DNA of 40,714 nt from Candidatus Ornithospirochaeta stercoravium (GTDB taxonomy: Bacteria; Spirochaetota; Spirochaetia; Sphaerochaetales; Sphaerochaetaceae): assembly GCA_017694915.1 (NCBI GenBank), contig JADIMF010000002.1, forward strand, positions 1 to 40,714, written 5' to 3'. Under the pieces are notes generated by a model. That model had not been told where the DNA came from, did no database searches, and worked only from the letters and a program-made list of their open reading frames with translations. Of the stretch, positions 25,993-34,250 are shown piece after piece (the stretch's first letter is position 1; each line of letters opens with the position of its first letter). Position numbers and translations under genes: made by a program.

Positions 25993-26916
25993 ATGAAAAA
26001 GCTTATCACGATTCTGGCGATGCTGATGATGGTATTATCCATCCATGCATCCGATCCTGTTGTATTATTCGGACTTCTATCTCCGACAGCTTCATATTCC
26101 GGTTCGATGGAAAGTGAATCGATAGATGCCGATTTCCTCAATCACGACACGATAACAGGCCTTATAGCAACAGCTGAGCTTGAAAGAAAGGACATTACTA
26201 TCGAAAAGCTTCTTTCCGATAAGATCTTCACAAGCTCAAAAGCTCTTATCGATGCAGGAATGATAGGCCTTTCCCTTGAGGATGCCGGGGCCATCGGAAC
26301 TGACGGCACTGTGATAATCACACCGGATATGTCATCAATGTCATCTCTCGAAGGCTCAATTACTGTTGAATATGATGATTTCAAAATGCTCTATTCAATC
26401 GGAGCGAGAACCGAGAGCATAACGCTTGATGGAAAGGTGACAGTTTCCATCAACCTTTCGGATGAATCGCTTCTCTATCTCTCTGTCAGAACAGATGATT
26501 TCCTCTTCAATGGTGACTCATCGTACAGTAACAGCAGTGCAGGAATAAGAATCTTCTTCGAGTATGACAAAGTAGGTCAGTGGCTGAGCTACATGGGCTA
26601 TGACTTTGATGAGCTGAGGTATATGACAGCATATATGCTTCTGGATATACCGGAACTGCAGGAAGCTGGTATCGATGCAACATCACCTGAAACTGTAATC
26701 TTTTCGCTTGAGGAGATAAAAGCGCTTGATATCCTCGATGCAGTCGCTTTCGCACTTACTGCAGATTCTGCAGAAGGAATCGATACGATGCGCATGGCAT
26801 CGATGGCATTGAAGCCAGTGCTTTATATCGATGAGAAGGAAGCTGAGGATATAAACCTCAAAGCTCTCATGGATACAGCTCTTGATGTCGCATATGTCTT
26901 CTCAGATATGATGTGA
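25993..26916 (+). CDS. Secreted protein of unknown family
   Basis: I do not recognise this 307-residue protein. It has a signal peptide (MKKLITILAMLMMVLSIHAS, cleavage near residue 19-20), so it is exported. The mature chain is acidic and rich in Ser, Asp and Leu, lacks cysteine in what I can read, and has no further strong membrane helix. The first 180 mature residues look beta-rich (for example GSITVEYDDFKMLYSIGAR). The last 120 look helical and contain LRYMTAYMLLDIPELQEAG. No Shine-Dalgarno precedes the ATG, but a promoter directly abuts it. It follows mutS by 22 bp and ends before a strong terminator, so it may be transcribed alone or with mutS. A periplasmic or surface role is the most that can be said. 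Confidence 0.7.
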   Translation: MKKLITILAMLMMVLSIHASDPVVLFGLLSPTASYSGSMESESIDADFLNHDTITGLIATAELERKDITIEKLLSDKIFTSSKALIDAGMIGLSLEDAGAIGTDGTVIITPDMSSMSSLEGSITVEYDDFKMLYSIGARTESITLDGKVTVSINLSDESLLYLSVRTDDFLFNGDSSYSNSSAGIRIFFEYDKVGQWLSYMGYDFDELRYMTAYMLLDIPELQEAGIDATSPETVIFSLEEIKALDILDAVAFALTADSAEGIDTMRMASMALKPVLYIDEKEAEDINLKALMDTALDVAYVFSDMM

Positions 26917-26938
26917 TACTGCAATGAATTAAAACACA

Positions 26939-26986
26939 AAGCCTGATGCCCGGATGAGTGGATTCATCAATGAGATCAGGCTTTTT
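26939..26986 (+). terminator. Intrinsic terminator after the secreted-protein gene
   Basis: AAGCCTGAT (26939-26947) pairs with ATCAGGCTT (26975-26983), followed by TTTTT. The loop holds a second small stem (GATGA with TCATC). It follows the stop at 26916 by about 22 bp and would end transcripts of the mutS/secreted-protein region. Confidence 0.85.
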
Positions 26987-27015
26987 GTATAATTTATGGT
27001 TTTGGTAGTTTAAAT

Positions 27016-27135
27016 AGACCTGCTGATTACTGGCCGGTATACTGGCGCTTCAATGCTGATGTGCTGAATACTCTCAGGGCCAATGGTCTCGATATGCCTT
27101 TCAATCAGATGGATGTGCATCTTATTAAAGACTGA
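27016..27135 (+). pseudogene. C-terminal remnant of an MscS-type mechanosensitive channel gene
   Basis: In one frame 39 codons plus TGA (27133-27135) read RPADYWPVYWRFNADV, then LNTLRANGLDMPFNQMDVHLIKD. This matches the end of the small-conductance mechanosensitive channel MscS, whose last soluble beta-alpha domain has a DYW-x-VYF start and a PYPQMDV-like ending. Nothing upstream in this frame resembles the channel: only about 30 bp separate it from the terminator at 26986, and an in-frame stop occurs just before. The membrane part is gone, so this is a leftover of a deleted gene with no credible start or ribosome-binding site. The homology call is from memory of family sequences. Confidence 0.75.
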
Positions 27136-27139
27136 TGGC

Positions 27140-27168
27140 TTGACACTTTCCGAGATAATCGTTAAAGA
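27140..27168 (+). promoter_or_regulatory. Candidate promoter of the rimP-nusA-infB operon
   Basis: A perfect TTGACA (27140-27145) is followed after 17 bp by TAAAGA (27163-27168), a weak -10. The predicted start is near 27175, giving a leader of about 64 nt. It begins 5 bp after the mscS remnant. Confidence 0.5.
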
Positions 27169-27194
27169 ATAATCAGTTTCATTTAAAGTGATTT

Positions 27195-27219
27195 AAAGGG
27201 ACCGGCTAAGGGTCCCTTT
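27195..27219 (+). promoter_or_regulatory. Leader hairpin before rimP
   Basis: AAAGGGACC (27195-27203) and GGTCCCTTT (27211-27219) form a perfect 9-bp stem with a 7-nt loop, followed by ATTCATG. It looks like a terminator with a weak U-run, and sits between the candidate promoter and rimP. It could act as an attenuator of the operon or simply end upstream transcripts. Confidence 0.6.
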
Positions 27220-27238
27220 ATTCATGAAATGGAGGAAT

Positions 27239-27733
27239 ATGCTGACAGAAGACGGAAGAGATTCATCTTTATTCAAGGAAGTGGACAGCTTCGTTAAGGA
27301 GCTCGGTCTTGAGACTGTTGAGGTCACTGATAGTATCCATCAGGGTAATCATTCGATGCGCGTCATCGTAGCGAGGAAGGATGGAGAGATAACAACCGAT
27401 GATCTTGCGGAGATCTACAATATCATCTATCCGCGTTATTCGGTTATCTATTCGGACAGGGATCTTCAGCTTGAGGTTTCATCACCTGGTCTTCAGAGGG
27501 CTTTCAAGGATGTTCTCGAATTCAGCGTATTCGAAGGTAAGCTTGTTAGGGCATACAGTGTTTCACGGTCTCAGTATGTTGTCGGAAAGATCGAGAAGGC
27601 CGGTGAGAATTCCGTTATCCTTTCCGATTATTTCATAGAGGACGGTAACGAGAAGGGAGAGTCCATCTCCCTTCCATACAGCGATATAGCAAAGGCAAAG
27701 CTGGAATACAGATGGGAGGCAAATAATGCTTGA
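27239..27733 (+). CDS. rimP: Ribosome maturation factor RimP
   Basis: RimP assists 30S subunit assembly. The 164-residue protein has the two-domain family layout: an N-terminal alpha/beta domain with LGLETVEVTDSIHQGNHSMRVIVARKDG, the hallmark LQLEVSSPGLQRAFK, and a C-terminal SH3-like barrel (LVRAYSVSRSQYVVGKIEKAGEN). I chose the ATG at 27239, 3 nt after GGAGG, over an in-frame ATG at 27224 that would place the GGAGG inside the gene. It heads the operon with nusA and infB, as in many bacteria, and overlaps nusA by 8 bp. Confidence 0.92.
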   Translation: MLTEDGRDSSLFKEVDSFVKELGLETVEVTDSIHQGNHSMRVIVARKDGEITTDDLAEIYNIIYPRYSVIYSDRDLQLEVSSPGLQRAFKDVLEFSVFEGKLVRAYSVSRSQYVVGKIEKAGENSVILSDYFIEDGNEKGESISLPYSDIAKAKLEYRWEANNA

Positions 27734-29237
27734 CTTGACAGAAGAAATCAGTTCGATGATTACCGAAAGACATATGGATGAGGAGAAGGTTCTCTCCCTC
27801 GTCCGTGATATGCTCGTCAGCGCATATAAGAGAAAGTTCGGTACAGATGAGAATGCCGTTGTCAGATTCTTCCCTAACCAGAGGGGAGAAGAGAACAGGA
27901 TGGTGGAGATCTACTCGGTTAAGGAAGTTGTCGAGGAAGAGAACTGGTATGACAGGGTAAGGCAGATTCCTCTCGATGAGGCTGAGACTCTTGCTGATGG
28001 CGTAGAGGTTGGTGACTCACTTGAGATTCCTCTCGATCCGAAGAGCTTCGAGTATTCAGCTGTCCAGTCTGCCAAGCAGCGCTCACAGCAGGTTGTTAAG
28101 GAATACAATACAGACCGCGTATATGTCGATGCCAAGGCTATGGAAGGAAAGCTCGTCATCGGAGAGATCAAGAAGTCCCTCAGGAATGGTGATTTCCTTG
28201 TTAACCTCAACCTTGAGGAGACAGATGCGATCTTCCCTGTCCGTGGACAGTCGCCAAGGGAGAGCTATGAGATTCAGGAAAAGCTCAAGTTCTTCGTTGA
28301 GAAGGTCGACAGAGGCGAGGAGAACAGAGGTCGCGATGCAATGCGCGGCAAACAGCAGAAGAAAGGTGGTGTAAGGATTCTCCTTTCCCGTGCTTCAAAA
28401 GAATTCGTAAAGGCTCTTATCGAGAACGAGGTTCCTGAGATTTCCTCCGGTGATGTAGAGATCAAGGCTATCGCAAGACATGCCGGTATCAGGACGAAGG
28501 TCGCTGTAGATACAAGAAAGACTGATATCGATCCAGTAGGTTCCACAGTCGGTAAGGCTGGTACAAGAATCCAGACTGTCATGACTGAGTGTGAGGGTGA
28601 GAAGATCGATGTCGTGAGATACTCCGATGATCCTCTTGTATTCATCGCGAATGCACTCATTCCTGCTCAGGTAAGACGTGTTGTAACAATCGATCCTGCA
28701 ACAAAGCATGTTGTTGCAATCGTTGATGACAACCAGCTCGGTATCGCTATCGGACAGAGCGGTGTGAACGTAAAGCTTGCGAAGATGCTCTGCGACTGGA
28801 ATATCGAGGTAAAGACACAGGATCAGTTCAATGAGATGGAGCAGACTATGGAGATCTACAGGAATGTCGATAGTCTCTTCAAAGCAGAGGATGAGGAAGG
28901 CGTTGAAGAAGGTGAGGAAGCACCTGCTCTCACTAACTCCGAAATCGGTATCGATCCTGATGACACACCGCTTACAGACATCGGGCTTGACGAGAAGCTT
29001 ATCAGGAAGCTGCATGATGTAGACATCTGGTCAATCCAGGAGTTCTTTGATTACACTGATGAAGAGCTCAGGGATAAAGGCCTTGATGATAATGATATAG
29101 CAACTGTTAGAAATAGCGTTGAAGTCGAAGAAGAAGAGGAAGAGGGTGGCGTATTCGAATGCCCGATCTGCCATACAGAGCTTCCTGCTGGAACAGAAGT
29201 CTGCCCGAACTGCGGTGCTGAGTTTGAATTCGAGTGA
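27726..29237 (+). CDS. nusA: Transcription elongation/termination factor NusA with C-terminal zinc ribbon
   Basis: NusA binds RNA polymerase and nascent RNA to modulate pausing, termination and antitermination. The 503-residue protein has the N-terminal polymerase-binding domain, an S1 domain, two KH domains (GIRTKVAVDTRKTDIDPVGS and IGQSGVNVKLAKML-type GxxG sequences) and one acidic helix-hairpin-helix region near residues 425-460. Unusually it ends with a zinc-ribbon: C479, C482, C493 and C496 (CPIC-x10-CPNC) after a Glu-rich linker. E. coli NusA has no such domain; this tail resembles small zinc-ribbon appendages. The gene is in the standard place between rimP and infB, overlapping rimP by 8 bp. 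Confidence 0.95.
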   Translation: MLDLTEEISSMITERHMDEEKVLSLVRDMLVSAYKRKFGTDENAVVRFFPNQRGEENRMVEIYSVKEVVEEENWYDRVRQIPLDEAETLADGVEVGDSLEIPLDPKSFEYSAVQSAKQRSQQVVKEYNTDRVYVDAKAMEGKLVIGEIKKSLRNGDFLVNLNLEETDAIFPVRGQSPRESYEIQEKLKFFVEKVDRGEENRGRDAMRGKQQKKGGVRILLSRASKEFVKALIENEVPEISSGDVEIKAIARHAGIRTKVAVDTRKTDIDPVGSTVGKAGTRIQTVMTECEGEKIDVVRYSDDPLVFIANALIPAQVRRVVTIDPATKHVVAIVDDNQLGIAIGQSGVNVKLAKMLCDWNIEVKTQDQFNEMEQTMEIYRNVDSLFKAEDEEGVEEGEEAPALTNSEIGIDPDDTPLTDIGLDEKLIRKLHDVDIWSIQEFFDYTDEELRDKGLDDNDIATVRNSVEVEEEEEEGGVFECPICHTELPAGTEVCPNCGAEFEFE

Positions 29238-29248
29238 TAAAGGAATAT

Positions 29249-31900
29249 ATGTCTGAAGAGAACAAGAACGACGAGAAAATCAAAGTAAATGTCATCAGAA
29301 AGCCTCAGAGTGCAAAGAAGCCAGAGGCTCATGACGGGGATGCTGAGGTCGAGAAGAAGGTCATCATCCTTAAAAAGAAGCCTACGATTGTCGTGAAGGT
29401 CAAGGAGAAAGAGGAAGACAAGAAGGCACCTGTTCAGAAGAAAGAGGATGAGCGTCCGCTTTCCGAGAGCCGTATTGTCTCTGGACCTAAGATCATTTCA
29501 TATGACAAGTCAAAGCTTCCCCCGATAAACCCGGAACCGAAGAAGAAGGCAGAAGAGAAAGGTGCTGAGAAGAAGGAAGCGGTAAAGGATACAACTGTCC
29601 TTACCGGAAAGAGCTTCATGACGAACACCGCTGTTCATCATCAGAACTCGAGAATCATGTCTCCTCTTCATAACGGACCGGTCATCATCAAGAGTGCTGA
29701 CCTTCCACCTGTTCCAGGACAGAAGGTCGAGGAATCTTCCGATGCTCCACATAAGCCGAGGGTTGCCGGTATCGTAGGCGGAAGGCCTGCAGGCGGATAC
29801 GGCAGAAACGGCCAGAGACAGAGATTCCAGCCGAAGAATGCTAACGGACAGCCACGTCAGGGCGGGCAGAGAATGCCTCGTCCGGGCCAGAGCTATACAC
29901 CGCAGGGAGATAGAGGCTCATTCAAGCCAGGTCAGAGACCGGGCTTCCAGCGCCCTGGATTCCAGCGTCCGGCTCCTGGTGCAGGCAGTCCTGAGATCAA
30001 CCAGAAGGGACCTGGAAAGAAGCCTCAGAATGCTTCTAGGAAGAAGGATTACGATCGCTATCAGAAAGATGAAGAGCTCGATTTCCAGTTCCAGAAGAAG
30101 AAGAGGGAAGAGCAGAAGCTTCAGGCTGTTCCGAAGTCTATCGATATAATGGAGAGCATCACAGTCGCAGATCTTGCGAAGAAGATGAATCTCAAGGCTT
30201 CAGACATCATTTCGAAGCTCTTCAACATGGGACTGATGGTCACCATCAACCAGCAGATCGATCACGAGACTGCTGAGATCATCGCTTCTGAGTATGGTTG
30301 CTCTGTACATCTTGTCTCCCTTTACGATGAGACGATCATCGCACAGGAAGAGGATAAGCCTGAGGATATGGAACCGAGAGCTCCTATCGTAACTATCATG
30401 GGTCACGTAGACCATGGTAAGACGAAGCTCCTCGATGCCATCAGGTCATCACATGTCGCTGAAGGTGAGTTCGGTGGAATCACACAGCACATCGGTGCAT
30501 ATAAGGTATCGGTACCTGAGAAAGGCGATGTAGTATTCCTCGATACCCCGGGTCACGCAGCATTCTCAATGATGAGAGCCCGTGGTGCTCAGGTTACGGA
30601 TATCGTTGTACTCGTTGTCGCGGCTAATGACGGTGTCATGCCTCAGACGAAGGAAGCTATCGATCATGCGAAGGCAGCGAAAGTACCTATCATTGTTGCT
30701 ATCAACAAGATAGATCTCCCGGATGCTAACCCGGATCGCGTAATGCAGCAGCTTTCAGAGCTCGGACTCGTTCCTGAGGAATGGGGTGGTCAGACGCTTT
30801 ACTGCCGCATTTCCGCACTGAGGAAGGAAGGTATCGATGATCTTCTGGATACGATTCTTCTCCAGGCTGAGATGCTTGAGCTCAGGGCCAATCCGCACTG
30901 CCGCGCAGTCGGAAAGATCCTTGAGTCACGTATCGACCAGGGAAGAGGTACCGTCGCTACTGTCATCATCGAGAAGGGTACTCTCAATCAGGGCGATTAC
31001 TATGTTGCCGGAATCTATCCGGGACGTGTTCGTGCTATGTTCGATGACAAGGGCCGCAGGATAAAGAGCGCAGGACCTTCGGATCCTGTCGAGATCATCG
31101 GTCTTTCAGATATCCCGTCAGCAGGCGATCCGTTCCAGGTCACTGAGGATGAGAAGCAGGCAAGGATGGTTGGTGCAAAGCGCCAGGAACTTGAGAGGAA
31201 CTCCGAGGGAAGCAAGGGCAATAAGATTACCCTTGAGAATATCAACGAGAAGATCAGGGAAGGTCAGATTACGGACTTCAATGTCATCATCAAGGGTGAT
31301 GTTCAGGGTTCTGTCGAAGCTCTTCAGGGTGTTCTCGAGAAGCTTTCAACAAGCGAGATCAGGCTCAATGTACTCCGTGCTTCAGCTGGTGCGATCATCG
31401 AATCCGATATCACTCTTGCTGCAGCTTCAAAGGCTATCGTCATCGGCTTCAATGTACGTCCGACACCGAAGGCACAGGCACTTGCTGAGCGCGAGAAGGT
31501 CGAGATCAAGAAGTACAACATCATCTACGATGTACTTGATGATATCCGCGACGCGATGGAAGGCAAGCTTTCGCCTGAGATCAAGGAAGTCGATATCGGA
31601 AAGGCAGAGGTCAGGGATACATTCAAGGTACCTAAGGTCGGCATGATTGCCGGATGCTATGTAACTGAAGGCAAGGTAAAGAGAAACAGCCTCGTACGTG
31701 TCATCCGCGATTCGATCCAGATCAACAAGGATATGATCCGCATCTCCTCTCTCAGAAGATTCAAGGACGATGCAAAGGAAGTCGCGGAAGGATTCGAATG
31801 CGGTATCGGTCTCGAGAACTGGCAGGATCTCCAGGTCGGCGATGTTCTTGAGATAGTCGAGACTGAGGAAGTGAGAAGGAAGCTTGAAGTAAATGAGTGA
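29249..31900 (+). CDS. infB: Translation initiation factor IF-2
   Basis: IF-2 is the GTPase that places fMet-tRNA on the 30S subunit and promotes subunit joining. The 883-residue protein has a long low-complexity N-terminus: Lys/Glu-rich, then Gly/Arg/Gln/Pro-rich near residues 175-250 with a tandem [12 protein letters not shown]. The core follows with [14 protein letters not shown] (G1), GGITQHIGA (G2), DTPGHAAF (G3) and AINKIDLP (G4), then domains II, III and the tRNA-binding C-terminal domain. I chose the ATG at 29249, preceded by AAAGGA, over an in-frame GTG at 29234 that overlaps the nusA stop. The 3' end overlaps rbfA by 8 bp. Confidence 0.97.
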   Translation: MSEENKNDEKIKVNVIRKPQSAKKPEAHDGDAEVEKKVIILKKKPTIVVKVKEKEEDKKAPVQKKEDERPLSESRIVSGPKIISYDKSKLPPINPEPKKKAEEKGAEKKEAVKDTTVLTGKSFMTNTAVHHQNSRIMSPLHNGPVIIKSADLPPVPGQKVEESSDAPHKPRVAGIVGGRPAGGYGRNGQRQRFQPKNANGQPRQGGQRMPRPGQSYTPQGDRGSFKPGQRPGFQRPGFQRPAPGAGSPEINQKGPGKKPQNASRKKDYDRYQKDEELDFQFQKKKREEQKLQAVPKSIDIMESITVADLAKKMNLKASDIISKLFNMGLMVTINQQIDHETAEIIASEYGCSVHLVSLYDETIIAQEEDKPEDMEPRAPIVTIMGHVDHGKTKLLDAIRSSHVAEGEFGGITQHIGAYKVSVPEKGDVVFLDTPGHAAFSMMRARGAQVTDIVVLVVAANDGVMPQTKEAIDHAKAAKVPIIVAINKIDLPDANPDRVMQQLSELGLVPEEWGGQTLYCRISALRKEGIDDLLDTILLQAEMLELRANPHCRAVGKILESRIDQGRGTVATVIIEKGTLNQGDYYVAGIYPGRVRAMFDDKGRRIKSAGPSDPVEIIGLSDIPSAGDPFQVTEDEKQARMVGAKRQELERNSEGSKGNKITLENINEKIREGQITDFNVIIKGDVQGSVEALQGVLEKLSTSEIRLNVLRASAGAIIESDITLAAASKAIVIGFNVRPTPKAQALAEREKVEIKKYNIIYDVLDDIRDAMEGKLSPEIKEVDIGKAEVRDTFKVPKVGMIAGCYVTEGKVKRNSLVRVIRDSIQINKDMIRISSLRRFKDDAKEVAEGFECGIGLENWQDLQVGDVLEIVETEEVRRKLEVNE

Positions 31901-32249
31901 GTTTTCACAGAAAAGACTTGAAAGCAGGATAGCAGAGGCAATCGGAGAGCTGATTGTCTCTGGCGCTATCAAGAATCCGCACCTCTCACCGTTCACATCG
32001 GTGACCCGTGTTGTGCTTTCCCCTGATAACGCACAGTGCTCAGTGTATGTCTCCGCTCTCCCTGATAACCGTATAGATCCATCGGTCAAGGCGCTCAACA
32101 GCGCTAAGGGATTCATACAGTCGAGGCTTGGTGCTGTGCTGAAGACGAGGAACACACCTGTTCTCACATTCTTCCGTGATGATTCCTACAGGGAAGCGGA
32201 GAGGGTGAACAGGCTCATCGATGAGGCGATGAAGGATATAGATGGCTGA
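31893..32249 (+). CDS. rbfA: Ribosome-binding factor A
   Basis: RbfA binds the 16S rRNA 5' region during late 30S maturation and is important in cold. The 118-residue protein has the KH-like family layout, with RLESRIAEAIGELIVSG, a conserved VTRVVLSPDNAQCSVYVSAL stretch and a C-terminal helix ERVNRLIDEAMKD. The Ser/Asp-type kink of the KH fold cannot be assigned by eye, but length and operon position (infB-rbfA-truB) make the call safe. It overlaps both neighbours by 8 bp. Confidence 0.92.
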   Translation: MSEFSQKRLESRIAEAIGELIVSGAIKNPHLSPFTSVTRVVLSPDNAQCSVYVSALPDNRIDPSVKALNSAKGFIQSRLGAVLKTRNTPVLTFFRDDSYREAERVNRLIDEAMKDIDG

Positions 32250-33081
32250 TTCTTTTGCCATCCGCTTAATGGATAAGGAACCTGGCATGACCTCTTTCAG
32301 GTCCCTTTCTTCGGTCAAGAAGGAGAACAGGGGACAAAAGGTAGGCCATGCAGGTACTCTTGACAGCTTTGCGTCGGGGCTCATGATAGTACTCATAGGA
32401 GGGGCTACAAAGCTCACTCCTATCTTTTCGTCTTTCGACAAGGAGTATATTGCGGAGATTACCTTCGGAAAGGAGACAGATACCCTCGATCCTGAAGGAG
32501 CTGTGATAGCAGAGGCTCCTGTTCCTTCAAGAGAAGCCCTTGAAGCTGTAATCCCATCATTTATGGGAAAGCAGAAGCAGGTTCCTCCTGTATATTCAGC
32601 TGTGCATGTCGATGGAAAGCGGGCCTACAGGGAAGCAAGAAGCGGAAAGGATATTGAGATGCCTGAGCGCGATATCGAGATAACAGCGCTAGAGCTGCTC
32701 TCCTATGAGAGCGGTAAGGCTGTCATACGCACATCTGTATCGAAGGGAACATACATAAGGTCGCTTGCAAGGGATATCGCGAAACGAGCTTCCTCAAGAG
32801 GTTATCTGACAGCGCTCAGAAGACTGAGAATCGGGCCATGGTCGCTTGAGGACAAGGAGAAGTCTACGGATGAGCTTCTTGATATGACAGGGCTTTTCTC
32901 CGTCTCTGTCCTCAATCCATCTGAGAAGACAAGGATCCTTAATGGTAACATCAGGGATAACGCCGTTCTTTCAGACACTGACAGTACCAGACCTTATACG
33001 AAGCTTATGATGGATGGAGAGCTTTTCGGATACGGTGACAGGACATCCGGACGCCTCAGGATCATGACGAGGCTGATATGA
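32242..33081 (+). CDS. truB: tRNA pseudouridine-55 synthase TruB
   Basis: TruB isomerises U55 of the T loop in tRNAs. The 279-residue protein has the N-terminal LMDKEPGMTSFRSL (family form DKPxGxTS), the catalytic GHAGTLDSFASGLMIVLIG with its Asp near residue 41, KEYIAEITFGKETDTLDPEG, KQVPPVYSAVHVDGKRAYR and GTYIRSLARDI. The C-terminal domain is short. Start and stop overlap rbfA (8 bp) and ribF (4 bp). The order rbfA-truB-ribF-rpsO-pnp is widely conserved. Confidence 0.96.
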   Translation: MADSFAIRLMDKEPGMTSFRSLSSVKKENRGQKVGHAGTLDSFASGLMIVLIGGATKLTPIFSSFDKEYIAEITFGKETDTLDPEGAVIAEAPVPSREALEAVIPSFMGKQKQVPPVYSAVHVDGKRAYREARSGKDIEMPERDIEITALELLSYESGKAVIRTSVSKGTYIRSLARDIAKRASSRGYLTALRRLRIGPWSLEDKEKSTDELLDMTGLFSVSVLNPSEKTRILNGNIRDNAVLSDTDSTRPYTKLMMDGELFGYGDRTSGRLRIMTRLI

Positions 33082-33896
33082 GAATACTTTCATTTTCCGA
33101 ATACATAGATGAAGGGAAAAAGAATCCCCAGAGAACGGTATTCTCGATAGGGGTATTCGATGGTGTTCACTTCGGTCATAAGGCGATTCTCGAGGATCTG
33201 AGGAGACTCAAAAAGGAGAGTGGAGCTGAATGCTCCGCAGTCTTTACATTCTCAACGAATCCGAAAGGGAGGAAGGGAGACTTAGATACGCTCCGCCTCA
33301 GGGCAGAGAACATCGCGGAGTATGACGTGGATGTTCTTGCTGTGATTGACTTTTCTACTGATTTCAGTATGATTACAGCCGTTGGCTTTGTGGATATGCT
33401 TTCATCATCCATGATAGCCGTCGGTGCAGCTGTCGGAGATGATTTCCGCTTCGGCAATCCTCATGAGGAGGGCAGCGGGAGGGACCTTGGTCTTCTTCTC
33501 AGGCGGAAAGGCTTTGACTGCACTATAGATATCGTTGATTCCGTTCTCACGGAAGACGGGGAGAAGATCTCCTCGACTTACATGAGACAGATGATAAACA
33601 AAGGGGAGCTCGGGTGTATCCCGGGTCTTTCCGGTCAATTCTACAGGGTTGATCTTGTGCCGTTACCTTACAGATCGTGCTCTGGAGAACTGATTATCAG
33701 CAGGGCTTTGATTCATCAGCTCCTACCGCCACTAGGAACTTATGATGCCGCTCTTCTTTTCAGAGATGGAAAAAGGACTGTATGTACTGCATTGCTTTAC
33801 GAGGATTTCCTTCGAATCGCATTGCCGTCTTCTGGAATGGATAACGGGAAAGAGGAACTGCTGCTGGATTCTTTATATCTGGAGAAAAGAAGATGA
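33078..33896 (+). CDS. ribF: RibF-type FAD synthetase with a reduced riboflavin-kinase domain
   Basis: Normal RibF phosphorylates riboflavin and then adenylates FMN. The N-terminal adenylyltransferase half is good: [16 protein letters not shown] (nucleotide-binding HxGH-like site), [18 protein letters not shown] and [15 protein letters not shown]. The C-terminal half, about 90 residues, lacks the family's GFPTAN motif and most of the kinase barrel; only [14 protein letters not shown] recalls it. The total of 272 residues compares with about 305-315 usually. It may therefore make FAD from FMN but not FMN from riboflavin. Position between truB and rpsO is canonical. No frameshift is obvious, as the frame runs cleanly into the rpsO start. 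Confidence 0.87.
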   Translation: MRILSFSEYIDEGKKNPQRTVFSIGVFDGVHFGHKAILEDLRRLKKESGAECSAVFTFSTNPKGRKGDLDTLRLRAENIAEYDVDVLAVIDFSTDFSMITAVGFVDMLSSSMIAVGAAVGDDFRFGNPHEEGSGRDLGLLLRRKGFDCTIDIVDSVLTEDGEKISSTYMRQMINKGELGCIPGLSGQFYRVDLVPLPYRSCSGELIISRALIHQLLPPLGTYDAALLFRDGKRTVCTALLYEDFLRIALPSSGMDNGKEELLLDSLYLEKRR

Positions 33897-34159
33897 TCAC
33901 AAAGGAACAGAAGAAAGAAATCGTGGTCAAGTTTGGCAATGATGCCAGAAACACAGGTGACGAGAAGGTGCAGGTAGCACTTCTGACGGCTAGAATCAAT
34001 GATCTGCAGAAGCACTTCAAGGCTAACCCGAAGGACCATGCATCAAGACGCGGACTATTGAAGCTTGTCGGACAGAGAAGACGTACTCTCAAGTACATCA
34101 AGGACCGCAACATCGATGAGTACCGCCAGCTTATTGCTGAGCTCGGACTCAGAAAATAA
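33893..34159 (+). CDS. rpsO: 30S ribosomal protein S15
   Basis: The 88-residue protein has the full S15 pattern: [20 protein letters not shown], then [22 protein letters not shown] and the C-terminal [13 protein letters not shown]15 is a primary binder of 16S rRNA and nucleates the platform. GGAGAAAAGAAG precedes the ATG, which overlaps the ribF stop. It precedes pnp as in most bacteria. Confidence 0.98.
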   Translation: MITKEQKKEIVVKFGNDARNTGDEKVQVALLTARINDLQKHFKANPKDHASRRGLLKLVGQRRRTLKYIKDRNIDEYRQLIAELGLRK

Positions 34160-34167
34160 AGCAAGAT

Positions 34168-34194
34168 GGAAAGCCAGCTTATGCCTGGCTTTCC
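34168..34194 (+). terminator. Strong hairpin between rpsO and pnp
   Basis: GGAAAGCCAG (34168-34177) and CTGGCTTTCC (34185-34194) form a perfect 10-bp stem with a 7-nt loop 8 bp after rpsO. The following TCTGTGTTTAAT is a poor U-run, so termination is probably partial. In E. coli the same gap holds a partial terminator and an RNase III site that controls pnp; this hairpin is the likely counterpart. Confidence 0.7.
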
Positions 34195-34207
34195 TCTGTG
34201 TTTAATC

Positions 34208-34244
34208 AAAGAACAAAAAAAGAACATAAAAGAACTAAAGAAGG
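34208..34244 (+). repeat. Phased AAAGAA repeats in the pnp leader
   Basis: AAAGAAC occurs at 34208, 34219 and 34229, followed by AAAGAAGG at 34237 that carries the pnp ribosome-binding site. The first three copies are spaced 11 and 10 bp. The segment is purine-rich and probably unstructured, and may be a landing site for ribosomes or PNPase. Confidence 0.5.
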
Positions 34245-34250
34245 ATTATT

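Noticed and set aside
28395-29015. Antisense open frame of 206 codons inside nusA
   Set aside because: Opposite to a well-conserved gene, no start signals and no recognisable domain.
29920-29985. Tandem repeat in infB ([12 protein letters not shown]) as a possible mobile or phase-variable repeat
   Set aside because: Short in-frame duplication in the disordered N-terminal region of IF-2, where such repeats are ordinary.
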